From the NCBI RefSeq assembly GCF_034314045.1, contig NZ_JAVIWL010000001.1, positions 3,844,001 to 3,908,000 of the forward strand: DNA of 64,000 nt, read 5' to 3'. The notes beneath the pieces were generated by a model. It saw only the letters and a list, made by a program, of their open reading frames with translations, searched no databases and was not told the DNA's origin. The stretch comes from Glaciimonas sp. CA11.2. Its GTDB lineage: Bacteria; Pseudomonadota; Gammaproteobacteria; Burkholderiales; Burkholderiaceae_D. Positions 1 to 8,015 of this stretch are shown one piece after another (within the stretch, counting starts at the first letter, position 1; the number at the start of each line of letters is the position of its first letter). The position numbers and the translations under genes are program-made.

Positions 1-1266
1 CGGGAATTAAGAGAAAAATTAGCCACAGAATCAGGACATATCTATCACCGTACCGGTGGCCTGATTTCTGACACAAATAGAGAAGCGGCGTTGCATACGG
101 TGGAGGCGATGTACTCTGCACCCTTCCTTGCGCACGCAACAATGGAGCCAGTCAACTGCACGGCGCAGGTCAAAGATGGCACAGTCAATTTGTGGGTGTC
201 GACTCAAGTGCCGAGCATGGCGGTCGCTAGTGCCGCTAAGCTCGCAGGTGTCAAGATCGAGGATGTGACCATCACCGAACTGTATTTGGGAGGTGGTTTT
301 GGGCGGCGTCTGGAAATTGACATGATTGTGCAGGCGGTCGCGATTGCGAAGCAGGCCGATGGTAAACCTGTGCAAATGATCTGGACGCGCGAAGATGACA
401 TGACGCATGATGTTTATCGGCCTGCCGCAGTCGCCCATTTTTCGGCGGCGCTCGATACTACAGGCCAGATACTTTGGTATAAAAATAAATCTGCCAGCGG
501 CTCTGTCACGCAGCAGTTTGTACGTCGCAATTTGGGATTTCCTTTGATCGGGCCGGATAGGGCGGCGGCAGAAGGAGAGTTCGATATGCAATATGAAATT
601 CCGCATCAGGAGATCGCGCATGTCATTGTTCCCAGCGCCGTCCCGTTAGGAAATTGGCGTTCGGTCGGGCACTCACATAACGCTTTTTTTAAAGAGAGTT
701 TTATTGATGAGTTGGCGTATGCAGCGGCTGTTCATCCCGCACAGTTTCGACTAAATCTATTAAAAACTCATCCGCGTCATCGTGCTGTTCTGGAAGTGGC
801 TTTGGTACGGGCGGGTCAACCGGTCGCTGGTCGTGCTCACGGTATCGCGTTACATCAGTCATTTGGGAGTATCGTGGCGCAGGTGGCTGAAATTTCGATT
901 GAGAATGATCAGATACCAAATATTAAAGTGCATAAAGTAGTGTGCGTAATCGATTGTGGTCTCGCGGTGAATACCAATATTATCGTCCAGCAGATGGAGT
1001 CGGCTGTCGTCTTTGGTTTGAGTGCGGCGCTACTCGGCGAGGTGACAATAAAGAATGGCGAAGTGGTACAGCAAAATTTCAATGATTACGCGGTCTTGCG
1101 AATACATCAGGTGCCAGTGATTGAAACGGTGATTATGCCTAGCCTTGAAGCGCCGCAAGGTGTTGGTGAGCCGGGAGTGCCACCCATCGCGCCTGCCGTA
1201 GCGAATGCAGTATTTGCGTTAACCGGTAAGCGTCTGCGTGATTTGCCGTTGCGGCTAAGCGTTTAA
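1..1266 (+). CDS. Xanthine dehydrogenase-family molybdopterin-binding subunit, IorB-like (5' truncated by window edge)
   Basis: Frame 1 is open from base 1, so the gene starts before the window; the 421 residues seen are the C-terminal part of a family usually about 740 residues long. This is the large catalytic subunit of aldehyde/isoquinoline oxidoreductases, which carries the molybdopterin cytosine dinucleotide cofactor and works with a small 2Fe-2S subunit (not in the window, expected upstream). Visible marks are HATMEPVNCTA, GGGFGRRLE (cofactor loop), RSVGHSHNAFFKESFIDE and the C-terminal GVGEPGVPPIAPAVANA, whose Glu is the conserved catalytic base. The exact substrate cannot be told. 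The next gene is a LysR regulator in the same direction, a plausible local regulator (inference). Confidence 0.85.
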   Translation, partial: RELREKLATESGHIYHRTGGLISDTNREAALHTVEAMYSAPFLAHATMEPVNCTAQVKDGTVNLWVSTQVPSMAVASAAKLAGVKIEDVTITELYLGGGFGRRLEIDMIVQAVAIAKQADGKPVQMIWTREDDMTHDVYRPAAVAHFSAALDTTGQILWYKNKSASGSVTQQFVRRNLGFPLIGPDRAAAEGEFDMQYEIPHQEIAHVIVPSAVPLGNWRSVGHSHNAFFKESFIDELAYAAAVHPAQFRLNLLKTHPRHRAVLEVALVRAGQPVAGRAHGIALHQSFGSIVAQVAEISIENDQIPNIKVHKVVCVIDCGLAVNTNIIVQQMESAVVFGLSAALLGEVTIKNGEVVQQNFNDYAVLRIHQVPVIETVIMPSLEAPQGVGEPGVPPIAPAVANAVFALTGKRLRDLPLRLSV

Positions 1267-1442
1267 TGAATGATTTGGTTTTTTGCTTAAAAGTCAGCTC
1301 ATGGAGCCCCATTTGGTATTGGTAACATTTTTGACGTACCTGATGATAAAAAAATGCACGCACAGGTAGATAGTTAGATTGAGTAAACACCAGATTTAGA
1401 TGACTTAAAATGTAGTAAATCTCATAAAGGATGCATAAAAAT

Positions 1443-2357
1443 ATGGATCGCCTACAGTCAATGCGGGTATTTTCAAAAGTGGTGGAGCAGGGTAGTTTTG
1501 TTGGCGCGGCCAAAGTTATGGAGCTGTCCAATGCGGTCGTTACCCGTCACGTTGCTGATTTGGAAAACCATCTCGGCACGCGTTTATTGAATCGATCAAC
1601 ACGTCGAATGTCATTGACCGAAACCGGGCAAGCTTATTTGGAGCGCGTACGCAGCATACTTGCCGAGATAGACGAAGCTGATGCGGTTGCTTCAGCAGTA
1701 TCCAAAAGGCCTGCAGGAACCTTAAATATCTATTCTCAAATTAGCTTTGGGCAATTGCAATTAACCCGCTTATTACCCAAATATTCTATGCAATACCCAG
1801 ATGTCGCGCTTGACGTCACAATGTCGGATCGTACGGTCGATTTGGTCGAAGAAGGTTTCGATGTTGGTATTTTTACGGTATTTCAGAAGTTCGACGTCAG
1901 CATGGTAGCCCGCCAATTGGGGATTGCCGAAGTATTGTTATGTGCTTCGCCCGATTATCTGCGCAAACACGGTAGTCCTCAACTACCCGAAGATCTTCAG
2001 CACCATGCGTGCCTCAATTTCTCTTTAGAGCATCTCCGCCATCATTGGAGTTTCCACTCGCCAGATGGGGTCTCGACTGTACCGATTACGAGCAAGGTGA
2101 TGTCGAATAATGCTGACTTGTTGCGTCATTGCGCTCTTGCCGGAATGGGAATTGCGATGCGCAGTTCGTATTCGCTCGGCGATGATCTGCGAACAGGGAG
2201 TCTGGTACGGGTCCTGGCGGATCATCCCATCAGCAAGGTTTCGGTGCAATTGGTGTATCCGAGTAGACGGTTATTGTCAGCAAAAGTCCGCAGTTTTGTT
2301 GACTTTATGATGGCTGAATTTCCGTATCCAGATCGCGATCCCTGGTTGGCGGGGTAA
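1443..2357 (+). CDS. LysR-family transcriptional regulator
   Basis: A 304-residue LysR protein. Residues 1-60 form the winged HTH (MDRLQSMRVFSKVVEQGSF, then SNAVVTRHVADLE and RLLNRSTRRMSLTETG); the rest is the periplasmic-binding-protein-like effector domain ending near LAG. I prefer ATG 1443 over the in-frame ATG 1431: AAAGG at 1426-1430 abuts 1431 but lies 12 bases before 1443, and family members usually begin MDRLQ/MDRL. It lies 176 bases after the oxidoreductase gene on the same strand. LysR proteins typically sense a small molecule and control a neighbouring or divergent target; no effector can be inferred. The close similarity to the MDRLQxMRVF subgroup suggests a general oxidoreductase/drug-type regulator, but this is a guess. 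Confidence 0.9.
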   Translation: MDRLQSMRVFSKVVEQGSFVGAAKVMELSNAVVTRHVADLENHLGTRLLNRSTRRMSLTETGQAYLERVRSILAEIDEADAVASAVSKRPAGTLNIYSQISFGQLQLTRLLPKYSMQYPDVALDVTMSDRTVDLVEEGFDVGIFTVFQKFDVSMVARQLGIAEVLLCASPDYLRKHGSPQLPEDLQHHACLNFSLEHLRHHWSFHSPDGVSTVPITSKVMSNNADLLRHCALAGMGIAMRSSYSLGDDLRTGSLVRVLADHPISKVSVQLVYPSRRLLSAKVRSFVDFMMAEFPYPDRDPWLAG

Positions 2358-2526
2358 TATTGTTTTAGGACGCGCTCAAAATTAGCGGCAGGATTTATTA
2401 GGCTTAATGGTTCGATGCTAAACGGGACTCAAAAATTTCCTGTTTCGAGGGCCATAACCGCATATTTTGATATTTACACCATCTGAAACCTAAGTTAAGG
2501 CGCTGACGCGATAGTCCGCAACGAGC

Positions 2527-2970
2527 TTAGGAGAGGTTTTTTTTTGCAACAGCGTTTTGAAGCCGTAATACCAAATTGCCATTGCTTTGCCAATGACGTC
2601 GTTCGGCGGTGCTGTGAGCTTCAGCGGCCAGATCGGCTGGTGATTTTTTATGTTGCGCCAAGAATATACGTTCAGCTAACCGCAGGTCGAGTTCGACGGG
2701 ACCAAGAAATGTGACGACTTGACCACGCTGAATCAGCAATGTCGGAAAATCATCCACGTCAAGATCATCCATAAGATCGGCTTGATCCTCAATATCAATC
2801 CAAACAAATCGCGTATCAGGGTGGCGGTGCGCCAATGCCGTAAAGTTTATTTGATATTCACGACAACTCCCACACCATGCAGCGCAAAGGCAAGCGACCA
2901 CCCAGCCGTCATCAGCCAGAATCTGAGCAAGTTGGGGGCGATTTTCGTTATCAATAATCAGGACAGGCAT
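2527..2970 (-). CDS. Thioredoxin-fold protein with WCGSC active site
   Basis: A 147-residue protein with a thioredoxin fold: CAAWCGSCREYQ (CxxC redox centre, residues about 30-40), then WIDIEDQADLMDDLDVDDFPTLLI with the cis-proline loop. It probably acts as a cytoplasmic disulfide reductase or redox partner, since no signal peptide is visible. The C-terminal 40 residues are charged and alanine-rich, longer than classical thioredoxin (about 108 residues). It is divergent from tsaB across 153 bases. The start is an ATG with no Shine-Dalgarno; instead a TAAAAT box lies 6 bases upstream, so the message may be leaderless. The partner protein is unknown. Confidence 0.85.
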   Translation of the reverse strand: MPVLIIDNENRPQLAQILADDGWVVACLCAAWCGSCREYQINFTALAHRHPDTRFVWIDIEDQADLMDDLDVDDFPTLLIQRGQVVTFLGPVELDLRLAERIFLAQHKKSPADLAAEAHSTAERRHWQSNGNLVLRLQNAVAKKNLS

Positions 2971-2976
2971 TACTCT

Positions 2977-2982
2977 ATTTTA
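2977..2982 (-). promoter_or_regulatory. -10-like TAAAAT just upstream of the thioredoxin-like gene
   Basis: On the minus strand the sequence is CGG-TAAAAT-AGAGTA-ATG. A -10 this close places transcription start at or within a base or two of the ATG, predicting a leaderless mRNA. No good -35 is at 16-18 bases; only a TTGAAC lies 24 bases upstream. Confidence 0.4.
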
Positions 2983-3110
2983 CCGTGACTAGACTTTTCT
3001 TGGGGTGTTCAAAACGGCTTCTGAGGCGTAAGAGTGGTGTACAGGCAAAATTTATTCAATGTCGCGATGAGAACCATCGATTGAAACTGCGCTGGATCGG
3101 TCTGGCGCGG

Positions 3111-3116
3111 TAAAAT
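3111..3116 (+). promoter_or_regulatory. -10-like TAAAAT just upstream of tsaB
   Basis: The sequence CGG-TAAAAT-AGTGGCT-ATG mirrors the divergent thioredoxin-like gene. The ATG at 3124 is 7 bases after the box, so start of transcription and of translation would nearly coincide. No Shine-Dalgarno is visible. Confidence 0.4.
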
Positions 3117-3123
3117 AGTGGCT

Positions 3124-3840
3124 ATGCCGATTATTCTAGCCATCGAAACTTCAACCGAACTTGCCTCCGCTGCGCTACTGCGCGATGGTCAGGTATTTAG
3201 CCGTGAATCCGCCGGCGTTCAAACCCATTCCCACACCATTTTACCCATGGTACAAAGCCTGCTGGCTGAAGCCGGTATCAGCCTGGCGCAATGTGATGCG
3301 CTGGCATTCGGTATCGGCCCCGGTTCGTTTACCGGGGTTCGGACTGCTTGCGGTATTGTTCAGGGGCTGGCGTTTGGCGCTGCCCTGCCGGTATTGCCGA
3401 TAGTCACTTTGGCCGCCATGGCGCAAGCTTGTCAGGAGGCAGTTGGTGCCAATGAAGTGCTGAGTATTCTGGATGCCCGCATGGGCGAGGTTTACTGGGC
3501 ACAGTATCGCTATACCAATGATGCATGGGAGATTGTTGTTGAGCCAACGCTTTCCGCACCCGCACACGTATTACCGTTAGATACGTTGGTGCTAAATACG
3601 CCATCGGCACTACTGGCGTGTGGCAATGGATTGTCGGCTTACGCCGAACTGTTTGCTGCGGCCCCATTTGCCGCAAATGCACAGCCTGGACTCATGCCAC
3701 ATGCGCGGCAAATCGCACGGCTTGGTTTAAAGGCATTTGAACAAGGTCTAGGTCTGCCAGCGGTTGAGGCACAGCCGCTTTATCTTCGCAATAAAGTGGC
3801 TTTTACTACAGCAGAACGCGCTGCCAAGGTGGCAGTATGA
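3124..3840 (+). CDS. tsaB: tRNA threonylcarbamoyladenosine biosynthesis protein TsaB
   Basis: A 238-residue protein of the ASKHA fold: N-terminal ILAIETSTELASAAL, VQTHSHTILPMVQSLL, and FGIGPGSFTGVRTACGI, all diagnostic for TsaB. TsaB dimerises with TsaD and, with TsaE and TsaC, makes the t6A37 modification of ANN-decoding tRNAs in the cytoplasm; it has no catalytic metal site itself. Length matches the family (about 230). ATG 3124 is chosen over the in-frame GTG 3118 because MPIILAIETS is the family N-terminus. It overlaps rimI by 4 bases (ATGA), a common pairing in Betaproteobacteria. Confidence 0.95.
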   Translation: MPIILAIETSTELASAALLRDGQVFSRESAGVQTHSHTILPMVQSLLAEAGISLAQCDALAFGIGPGSFTGVRTACGIVQGLAFGAALPVLPIVTLAAMAQACQEAVGANEVLSILDARMGEVYWAQYRYTNDAWEIVVEPTLSAPAHVLPLDTLVLNTPSALLACGNGLSAYAELFAAAPFAANAQPGLMPHARQIARLGLKAFEQGLGLPAVEAQPLYLRNKVAFTTAERAAKVAV

Positions 3841-4352
3841 GTGCGAGCCTGGGACCAATAAGTAACGATAAAAGTAACGATAAAAGTAACGATACTTTAC
3901 TATCGCCATTTTCTTTCATGCCCATGTCAATTGATGACTTGGAGGAAGTGGTCGAAATCGAAAATCGGGTGTATTCGCATCCATGGACGCATGGTAATTT
4001 TGTTGATTCCATCGCGCATGGTTATCAATGCTGGACACTACGCGATGCCAATCAAGAATTGCTTGGCTATTTTTTTATGATGTACGTTGTGGATGAAGCA
4101 CATTTATTAAACATCAGTGTCCACGCCAATTATCAGGGGCGTGGTATTGGTATGCAGTTACTTGATAAGGTCGCGCTGCTGGCACGAGAACACGCTATGG
4201 CGTCAGTGCTTCTGGAAGTGCGACCATCCAATCCCCGCGCTATCGTCATTTATCAGCGCTTTGGTTTCATCGAGATTGGCCGGCGGCCATCGTATTATCC
4301 CGCTGCTGGTAATCAACGTGAAGACGCCATCGTCATGAGGTTGCCGTTATGA
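3837..4352 (+). CDS. rimI: Ribosomal-protein-alanine N-acetyltransferase RimI
   Basis: A 171-residue GNAT acetyltransferase. MSIDDLEEVVEIENRVYSHPW, VHANYQGRGIGMQLLDKV (acetyl-CoA binding Q/RxxGxG/A) and EVRPSNPRAIVIYQRFGF are typical of RimI, which acetylates the N-terminal alanine of ribosomal protein S18. The start overlaps the tsaB stop and the stop overlaps the next start (both ATGA), so the three genes are likely translationally coupled. Unusual is an N-terminal extension of about 28 residues before the usual start, containing an SNDK repeat encoded by a 12-bp tandem repeat. The repeat could vary in length by slippage; a start at Met28 or Met30 is an alternative. Confidence 0.93.
   Translation: MSASLGPISNDKSNDKSNDTLLSPFSFMPMSIDDLEEVVEIENRVYSHPWTHGNFVDSIAHGYQCWTLRDANQELLGYFFMMYVVDEAHLLNISVHANYQGRGIGMQLLDKVALLAREHAMASVLLEVRPSNPRAIVIYQRFGFIEIGRRPSYYPAAGNQREDAIVMRLPL
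3861..3893 (+). repeat. 12-bp tandem repeat inside rimI (2.75 copies)
   Basis: The unit AGTAACGATAAA occurs twice perfectly, followed by AGTAACGAT. It encodes SNDKSNDKSND in the N-terminal extension of RimI; being a multiple of three, a copy change would keep the frame. Confidence 0.9.
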
Positions 4353-5317
4353 ATACCTCGACGCGGCGTGCTATTTTTCTTGACGAGTGCGGTGTCGGTC
4401 CTTTGTGGGTGCGACGTCACGCTGAGATTGTGCAACTGGTAACCCAGCCAGAGGTCTTGATAGCCGAGATTGCGAATGCTCCTGTTGGTACAATAGTTGC
4501 TCTGGCGCCTGCGATCCTAAAGGCGGAATTTGTTGATAATGTTGCTATAATATTAACTCCAGCGCTTGCGCTGCCAGCAGCGCAAGCGCCTGGTGCCCAA
4601 GCTGAAGCAGACGATTTAATGTCAGCCTGGGAAGAGACATCGTTGCCGATATCTACAGCGCCGACTACATTCGATCCATTGCAGCAAATTCCGCAGAATA
4701 TTGCGACCGACTCCGACACGGTTCTAGCCGATATCGCTGGAATGGATTGGCGGCAACTTAAGGCTGCAGTGAGTGAATGCACCCGCTGCGGTTTGTGCCA
4801 CGGTCGTGCGCATACGGTATTTGGTGTCGGTGACGAACGCGCCAAATGGCTATTCATTGGAGAGGGACCGGGTCAGTCCGAAGATCAAGTTGGCGAGCCA
4901 TTTGTCGGCCCGGCTGGCAAATTGCTCGACAATATGCTTTTAGCGATAGGTGTCAAGCGCGGCGAGAATGCCTACATCGCTAATATCGTCAAATGTCGCC
5001 CTACCAATGATGAAGGTCATGACCGATCACCGTCAGCCGAAGAAATCGCCGCATGTCTGCCGCATCTCCAGCGGCAGATTGCGCTTATCGAGCCCACTGT
5101 TTTGGTCGCTTTAGGTAAAACAGCGGCGCTGGCACTGTTGGCATTAGATCCGTCAACGCTGGTCGCCTCATTGCGTGGGACGATACATCGTTATGCTGGA
5201 TTGCCGTTGGTGGTGACTTATCATCCCGCCTATTTATTGCGTAAGCCAGCAGATAAAGCAAAAGTGTGGAGCGATTTGTGCCTCGCGACGACCTGTCATG
5301 CACCCGTTCTCGAATAG
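4349..5317 (+). CDS. Uracil-DNA glycosylase, family 4 (4Fe-4S)
   Basis: A 322-residue protein whose C-terminal 190 residues are a family 4 (UdgA-like) uracil-DNA glycosylase: CTRCGLCHGR (first cluster cysteines), FIGEGPGQSEDQVGEPFVGPAG (motif 1), NIVKCRPTND and AACLPHL (other cysteines), and VVTYHPAYLLRKP (motif with catalytic-site His). It removes uracil from DNA for base-excision repair. The N-terminal 130 residues are alanine-rich and poorly conserved, seen in many betaproteobacterial members, sometimes annotated as a fused polymerase-like protein. The gene overlaps rimI by 4 bases and the next gene by 20 bases, so it is part of the same operon. Confidence 0.92.
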   Translation: MNTSTRRAIFLDECGVGPLWVRRHAEIVQLVTQPEVLIAEIANAPVGTIVALAPAILKAEFVDNVAIILTPALALPAAQAPGAQAEADDLMSAWEETSLPISTAPTTFDPLQQIPQNIATDSDTVLADIAGMDWRQLKAAVSECTRCGLCHGRAHTVFGVGDERAKWLFIGEGPGQSEDQVGEPFVGPAGKLLDNMLLAIGVKRGENAYIANIVKCRPTNDEGHDRSPSAEEIAACLPHLQRQIALIEPTVLVALGKTAALALLALDPSTLVASLRGTIHRYAGLPLVVTYHPAYLLRKPADKAKVWSDLCLATTCHAPVLE

Positions 5318-6353
5318 CCATAGCGCGTCTACAACCTTTCCGCAGGCCTCCTCGGATTATCGGGATGCCTTTCAGGGCCAGTTTCATCAGCGCTGGAACC
5401 ACCTCAATGATCACCACGTCAGAGCGCTCGCCTGGTTGCTTGATTCTCCCGATTTACTGAATACTCAGGCACCGCAATGGCAGGGCAAGATTGCCCACAT
5501 TGGAGGCGCGGATGATGGCAATCTTAAAGTAAATCAACGCTGGGCGACATGGCTTGAGGCGCTGGATAGCAAGCCCGAAAAGCTTCAGGTTTTACATGCT
5601 TTTATGGATACTCTTTCATCCACGCGGCTGGGACTGTATGCAGAAAAGTTAATGGCATTTTATTTTCAGCAACAAGAAATATTGGTCGCCCATGGGTTGC
5701 AGGTCAGAACCGAAAAAGGATCTACCGTCGGTGAATTTGACTTTCTTTTACGGCAGCCATCCGGCTTAGTCCATTGGGAATTTGCTACCAAATTTTATCT
5801 GCTGGAAACGGTAGACGGTAATTTAGTGGCCGATGATTTTATTGGCCCTAATCTCACAGATTCGTTAGGCCAAAAAATCCAGAAAATTCTTAGTCGCCAA
5901 TTGATGTTGTCGCAGAATCCAGTGGCTAAAGCGTATTTAACCGAACCAGTAGTTTCTGCTCTGGCCCTAATCAACGGTTGGCTGTTTTATCAACATGATG
6001 GATTCATTGTTCCCACTGGGCTAGGTGTTTCGGCTGGACATTGCCGTGGTTATTGGTGCGCGTGGTCGCAGCTTGTGATTGATGACAACTTTCGTTATCT
6101 GATTCTGCCGAAACAACGCTGGTTGGCACCTGCAAAGGCGTCTCTTACAGATACGTTAACTGCTGCTGAGCTAAGTAATGCCCTGTTGTTGCATTTTAAT
6201 CAGGACAGCGGACCGGTATTACTGGCAACTTTACGGGTCTGCGATAACGAGGGATTAGAGAGCAGAAGGGGATTTATCGTGCCAGACGATTGGGCGACGC
6301 GAGCTGCAACGACGCGAAGACTGGCGACGGTGAAGGTTGCACTTAAGTCCTGA
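5298..6353 (+). CDS. DUF1853 family protein
   Basis: A 351-residue protein matching DUF1853 by memory of its hallmarks: RWNHLNDHHVRALAWLLDSPDLL, LGLYAEKLMAFYF, RTEKGSTVGEFDFLLR, and HWEFATKFYLL. The GEFDFLL...HWEFATKFYL pattern resembles a PD-(D/E)xK nuclease-like core (D/E-x-D, then E-x-K), which is an inference. Function is unknown. It overlaps the glycosylase gene by 20 bases and closes the tsaB operon, which may hint at a role linked to DNA repair or RNA metabolism. Confidence 0.85.
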   Translation: MHPFSNSHSASTTFPQASSDYRDAFQGQFHQRWNHLNDHHVRALAWLLDSPDLLNTQAPQWQGKIAHIGGADDGNLKVNQRWATWLEALDSKPEKLQVLHAFMDTLSSTRLGLYAEKLMAFYFQQQEILVAHGLQVRTEKGSTVGEFDFLLRQPSGLVHWEFATKFYLLETVDGNLVADDFIGPNLTDSLGQKIQKILSRQLMLSQNPVAKAYLTEPVVSALALINGWLFYQHDGFIVPTGLGVSAGHCRGYWCAWSQLVIDDNFRYLILPKQRWLAPAKASLTDTLTAAELSNALLLHFNQDSGPVLLATLRVCDNEGLESRRGFIVPDDWATRAATTRRLATVKVALKS

Positions 6354-6489
6354 CTCCGTTGGCATCAAGCTGTTATGAACGATTTGTAAAACCGGAGTAG
6401 ATGGGTAAACGTCCCACTTCTACAATTCAATCCCTTCACGTACAACTCAATCTATTCAAAGAATCATATTCAGAGAATCAATCAGCGCC

Positions 6490-7752
6490 TCAATGTTTGT
6501 GCTCACCGATCAAAGCCAGCGAATCATGCTCTCGTTGATTGGCAGAATGTTTGCGCATCACCAAAAACATGGTGCCGGATACAAAGACACCAAACATGAT
6601 GATGACCAGATTGACGTTCAAATCTAGTTTTACCATTACTGCATACAGTACCAACATGGTTAATACTGACAAGTTCTCATTGTAATTTTGTACTGCGATC
6701 GAGTGGCCGGCGCTCATCAGGACGTGACCACGATGCTGGAGCAAGGCGTTCATTGGCACTACAAAGTAGCCAGAAAGCGCACCAATCAGCACTAATAACG
6801 GATAGGCCACCCAAATTGAGTGAACAAGTGTCATTGACATGACAACCAAGCCCATGACGATGCCCATCGGCATCACGGACAGCGACTTCTTTAGTGGGAC
6901 AAAGCGGGCGGCCGCCACGGCCCCGATAGCAACGCCTACTGCAACGACGCCTTGTAAAATTGCCGCTTTATCAAGGGGCATATGAAGTGACTTCTCCGCC
7001 CATTTCAGCACGATGAATTGCAGCGTGGCACCCGCGCCCCAAAACAACGTGGTGACAGCGAGAGAAATTTGTCCCAGTTTATCTTTCCAGAGCGTGGCAT
7101 TGCAGCGGGCAAAGTCAGCGACCAGTTTGATTGGATTGCGCTCCTGATGCGGATAACGCACGCCTGTATCCGGAATTTTCAGATTAAAGATGGTGGCTAC
7201 AATGTAAAGGCCAGCGATCACGCTAAGTGCCGCCTGAGTTGGCGTATTCGGACTCCAGTTAAGGATCGGCACATGCAGCGTCAAAAGTACCGCCGAGACA
7301 TGCGGATTGACCAGCGCGCCACCCATTACTGTGCCAAGAATGATGGATGAGACCGTTAAACCTTCAATCCAGCCATTTGCGGCTACCAGTTTTTCTGCCG
7401 GTAACAATTCGGTCAGAATACCGTATTTAGCAGGGGAATATGCTGCGGCACCGAAGCCCACCATTGCATAGGAAAGTAATGGATGGATGCTGAAAAACAT
7501 CATCACGCAACCGAAAATTTTGATTAAATTGGTCACGAACATCACGCGCCCTTTGGGCAGTGAATCGGCGAACGCGCCGACAAAAGGCGCTAAAACGACG
7601 TAAGACAAGACAAAAAACAATTTGAGTAACGGCGTCATCCAGGTCGGTGACGACATTTCAATCAATAATGCTATCGCCGCTATAAGCAGGGCGTTGTCAG
7701 CCAGCGAAGAAAAAAACTGCGCCGCCATGATGGTGTAAAAACCGCGATTCAT
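6490..7752 (-). CDS. lplT: Lysophospholipid transporter LplT
   Basis: A 420-residue major facilitator protein with about 12 hydrophobic segments. MNRGFYTIMAAQFFSSLADNA is the LplT N-terminus; LAPFVGAFADSLPKGRVM is the MFS loop 2-3 motif; AANGWIEGLTVSSIILG is also typical. LplT flips lysophosphatidylethanolamine and lysophosphatidylglycerol across the inner membrane for re-acylation. I chose the ATG at 7752 (MNRGF) over ATG 7758 and an upstream TTG at 7845. It is divergent from alr, an arrangement common in Burkholderiales. The 3' end faces the DUF1853 gene with 136 bases between them. Confidence 0.9.
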   Translation of the reverse strand: MNRGFYTIMAAQFFSSLADNALLIAAIALLIEMSSPTWMTPLLKLFFVLSYVVLAPFVGAFADSLPKGRVMFVTNLIKIFGCVMMFFSIHPLLSYAMVGFGAAAYSPAKYGILTELLPAEKLVAANGWIEGLTVSSIILGTVMGGALVNPHVSAVLLTLHVPILNWSPNTPTQAALSVIAGLYIVATIFNLKIPDTGVRYPHQERNPIKLVADFARCNATLWKDKLGQISLAVTTLFWGAGATLQFIVLKWAEKSLHMPLDKAAILQGVVAVGVAIGAVAAARFVPLKKSLSVMPMGIVMGLVVMSMTLVHSIWVAYPLLVLIGALSGYFVVPMNALLQHRGHVLMSAGHSIAVQNYNENLSVLTMLVLYAVMVKLDLNVNLVIIMFGVFVSGTMFLVMRKHSANQREHDSLALIGEHKH

Positions 7753-7972
7753 TCGCATCTTAAAAATGTTGTTCTTAGTGTCCCCGGCATGCTTTATACC
7801 ATGAAAATATCGCTCGCCCAAGTTTAAGGCAAGCTTGTATTCCAATTTGCTTGTAAAGAACGTTGGTCCAACGTTGGGCCAACATTAATGCACCGATTTG
7901 CCCGTCTATTGTTTGACTTTAAGTTATTTCCTTGAATAAAAAATGGAGGATTCGTGTTGCCTTGGCATCCGG

Positions 7973-7978
7973 TAAAAT
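7973..7978 (+). promoter_or_regulatory. -10-like TAAAAT upstream of alr
   Basis: CCGG-TAAAAT-AG lies 37 bases before the alr ATG and resembles the boxes before tsaB and the thioredoxin-like gene. The -35 region is weak (TTCGTG with a 16-base spacer). Confidence 0.35.
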
Positions 7979-8015
7979 AGGCAGTCAATCACATTTTCAT
8001 GAGACAGCCATTCTT

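Noticed and set aside
3081..3116. TTGAAA as the -35 of tsaB
   Set aside because: The spacer to TAAAAT is 24 bases, too long for a sigma-70 promoter; the same spacing in the divergent gene is probably chance.
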